Assembly (NCBI GenBank): GCA_027922465.2
Contig: BQMF02000431.1
Location: forward strand, 308,734-372,733
DNA length: 64,000 nt
Origin: Turritopsis dohrnii
Taxonomy: Eukaryota; Cnidaria; Hydrozoa; Anthoathecata; Oceaniidae
Direction: 5' to 3'
Every line of letters starts with the position of its first letter. Positions within the stretch are counted from its first letter, which is position 1. Made by a program: the position numbers and the translations under genes. The notes under the pieces are model-generated. The model saw only the letters and a program-made list of their open reading frames with translations. It had not been told where the DNA came from and made no database searches. Below, in pieces: positions 62,481 to 64,000 of this stretch.

Positions 62481-64000
62481 TCACCAGGTCCTGATGAGCT
62501 GATTCTGATGCATTAAATTTAAGACTAACCAATCGTCTAACTGGATATCATTGGGCAGTTCTATATGTTTATTATGAACAAAATCATCTAAATTTTCGAT
62601 TGTTACATATTTGTCATCGTCGAGATTGTATCGCTCTGTATTGGAAGGGACACTAAGCATTTCTCCATTTTCAACATGTTTATTATTCTTATCAAGTTCC
62701 ATAGTTTTATCTTCAGAACTTTCTGTGTGTCCATTCACATCTACTTTGCTTTCAATTAAAATATTCTTAGTATTACCCATTCCATCTGTTCCATTGTTGT
62801 CCCTATCAATAACTTTAGGTTCATTGTCACATTCTATTACATCATCACTTGGCTCCTCAACTATGACATCATCAATTAATTCAGCATTACATGAAGTTTC
62901 TTTTTGTCTTGTATTAACACCATCAACTTCATTGGTTGTTCCAATGATATCGCATTGGTCTTTGTATCTTGTATCAGATGTGATAGCGTGAGTCACCTAA
63001 CAAAAAGTTGATATTAGAATAAGATTTGTTAAAATTTTTTCTTTTTGAGAGAAATGGGAACAAGATTTTCAAACTGTTTGGAAAAAAATTGGAAATATTT
63101 TTCATTGGAATTGCACAAAAAAAAATAAAATCAAAGATAAATCATATTAGAAACTATTAGATTTAGTGTAATATTAGAATCAACTTTTGTTCTTCAAGAT
63201 TCATCAGGCCACACAAGAAAAAAGCACCTGCTATGTAGAAGTTAATCTTAAATACTTTTCTTCAAAGTTTTGAGCCATGAGGTGCTTCCATATTATATTC
63301 ATAAACTTTTGATAAAAAAGAAAGAAATTACATCCGAGATCTAGAGGGAGAAACAAATTATAGATGCCTAAGTTAAATGTGTATATATATACATAAACTT
63401 TCCAAAACCGTATGTAAAATAGTCGCTTCAAAGAAACACATACGCATGTGAATTGTGTTACCTAAAACTACAAAATCAAGACATTCCATTATTATTCCCA
63501 TTATCTTTGAGTTTATACTTAAAGTTACTTTGTAAATGCAGAAAAACACGAGTGATTTTATAGCGAGCAAAACTACATGTTTTACCTTTATTTTTGTTTC
63601 AGCTGAACCAACTTTATCAACTTTTGGTGTATCTTCATCATTAACACTTAAATTAAGTGAATACATGGAATTTGATTTCTCTACAGTATCTAGAAGTCCA
63701 GACATTCTCCAGTTGTCTCGGCCATCCTTACTCAAACTTAAAGATTGAGCTGTATTGAAATTGCTACAGGAGGCAGACAAATGTTTCCCTTTTGGTTGGA
63801 GAGTATGGTATCTGGGAATCTTGCTTACATTGGTTCCTTTAGAATCATTTGATAGACTCAGAGAACTGGATCTCTGGACACCAGATCCTTTGTTTTTTTT
63901 CTTTTCCGATTTTAGCTTAACATTATGATCTTGTCCAGAATGTTTACTTTTTTTCGTAGCAAATGAAAAACGCTTGCTCTTTGGTATTGAAGATAGTTCT
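62481..64000 (-). CDS. Unrecognised protein, last two exons (5' end outside window)
   Basis: Two exons join in phase 0: 63586 to beyond 64000, and 62481-62996. The first is basic and Ser-rich (SIPKSKRFSFATKKSKHSGQ, QRSSSLSLSN, IPRYHTLQPKG). The second is acidic, with many Asp/Glu/Asn, and ends LPNDIQLDDWLVLNLMHQNQ LIRTW. The exon border has a good donor (AAAG|GTAAA) and acceptor (TTTTTGTTAG). The sequence looks intrinsically disordered and I recognise no domain. It could be a cytoskeletal or nuclear scaffold protein, but nothing in the sequence decides this. Confidence 0.6.

Overview
The window is eukaryotic and almost certainly from an animal. It is AT-rich, its genes are split by GT-AG introns, and three genes can be rebuilt exon by exon as orthologues of human proteins. 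Their close match to vertebrate sequences, the many short DNA transposons and tRNA-derived SINEs, and a CR1-like LINE suit an early-branching invertebrate. A cnidarian, possibly a hydrozoan, is my best guess, but nothing seen here proves it.

Layout. From the left edge to about 16.07 kb lies nucleoporin NUP88 on the minus strand; its 3' exons run off the window. Its first intron is about 9.8 kb and is packed with transposons: a PIF/Harbinger MITE, a Harbinger relic with transposase pieces, a CR1-like LINE and a TA-flanked MITE. From 17.4 to 24.85 kb is a head-to-tail array of five related 1.2-2.0 kb units, each ending in the same small hairpin followed by a T-tract. From 24.85 to 28.86 kb there are only decayed repeats. 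SMARCB1 (SNF5/INI1, core SWI/SNF subunit) occupies 28.86-32.10 kb on the minus strand and is complete. Upstream of it are a SINE split by a hAT relic, an intronless SAM methyltransferase (34.67-35.43 kb, minus), and a second, diverged copy of the SMARCB1 first coding exon (37.40-38.03 kb, minus) that ends in the same split codon.

From 38.57 to 51.56 kb on the plus strand is Mondo (MLXIP/ChREBP family), the glucose-sensing bHLH-zip transcription factor, with 18 coding exons. Its start lies 543 bp from the divergent SMARCB1-like exon. From 57.19 to 59.62 kb on the plus strand is a single-pass membrane protein with an extracellular ILEI/FAM3-like domain and a tyrosine-rich cytoplasmic tail; its first exon was not found. 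At the right edge (62.48-64.0 kb, minus) are the last two exons of a gene I do not recognise.

The genes do not form a pathway. NUP88 is a nuclear pore component, SMARCB1 and Mondo act in transcription, and the ILEI protein is a putative receptor. The most notable points are the duplicated SMARCB1 first exon, the hairpin-ended tandem array, the ILEI receptor, and a cluster of CACGTG E-boxes in the gene for a factor whose family binds CACGTG.
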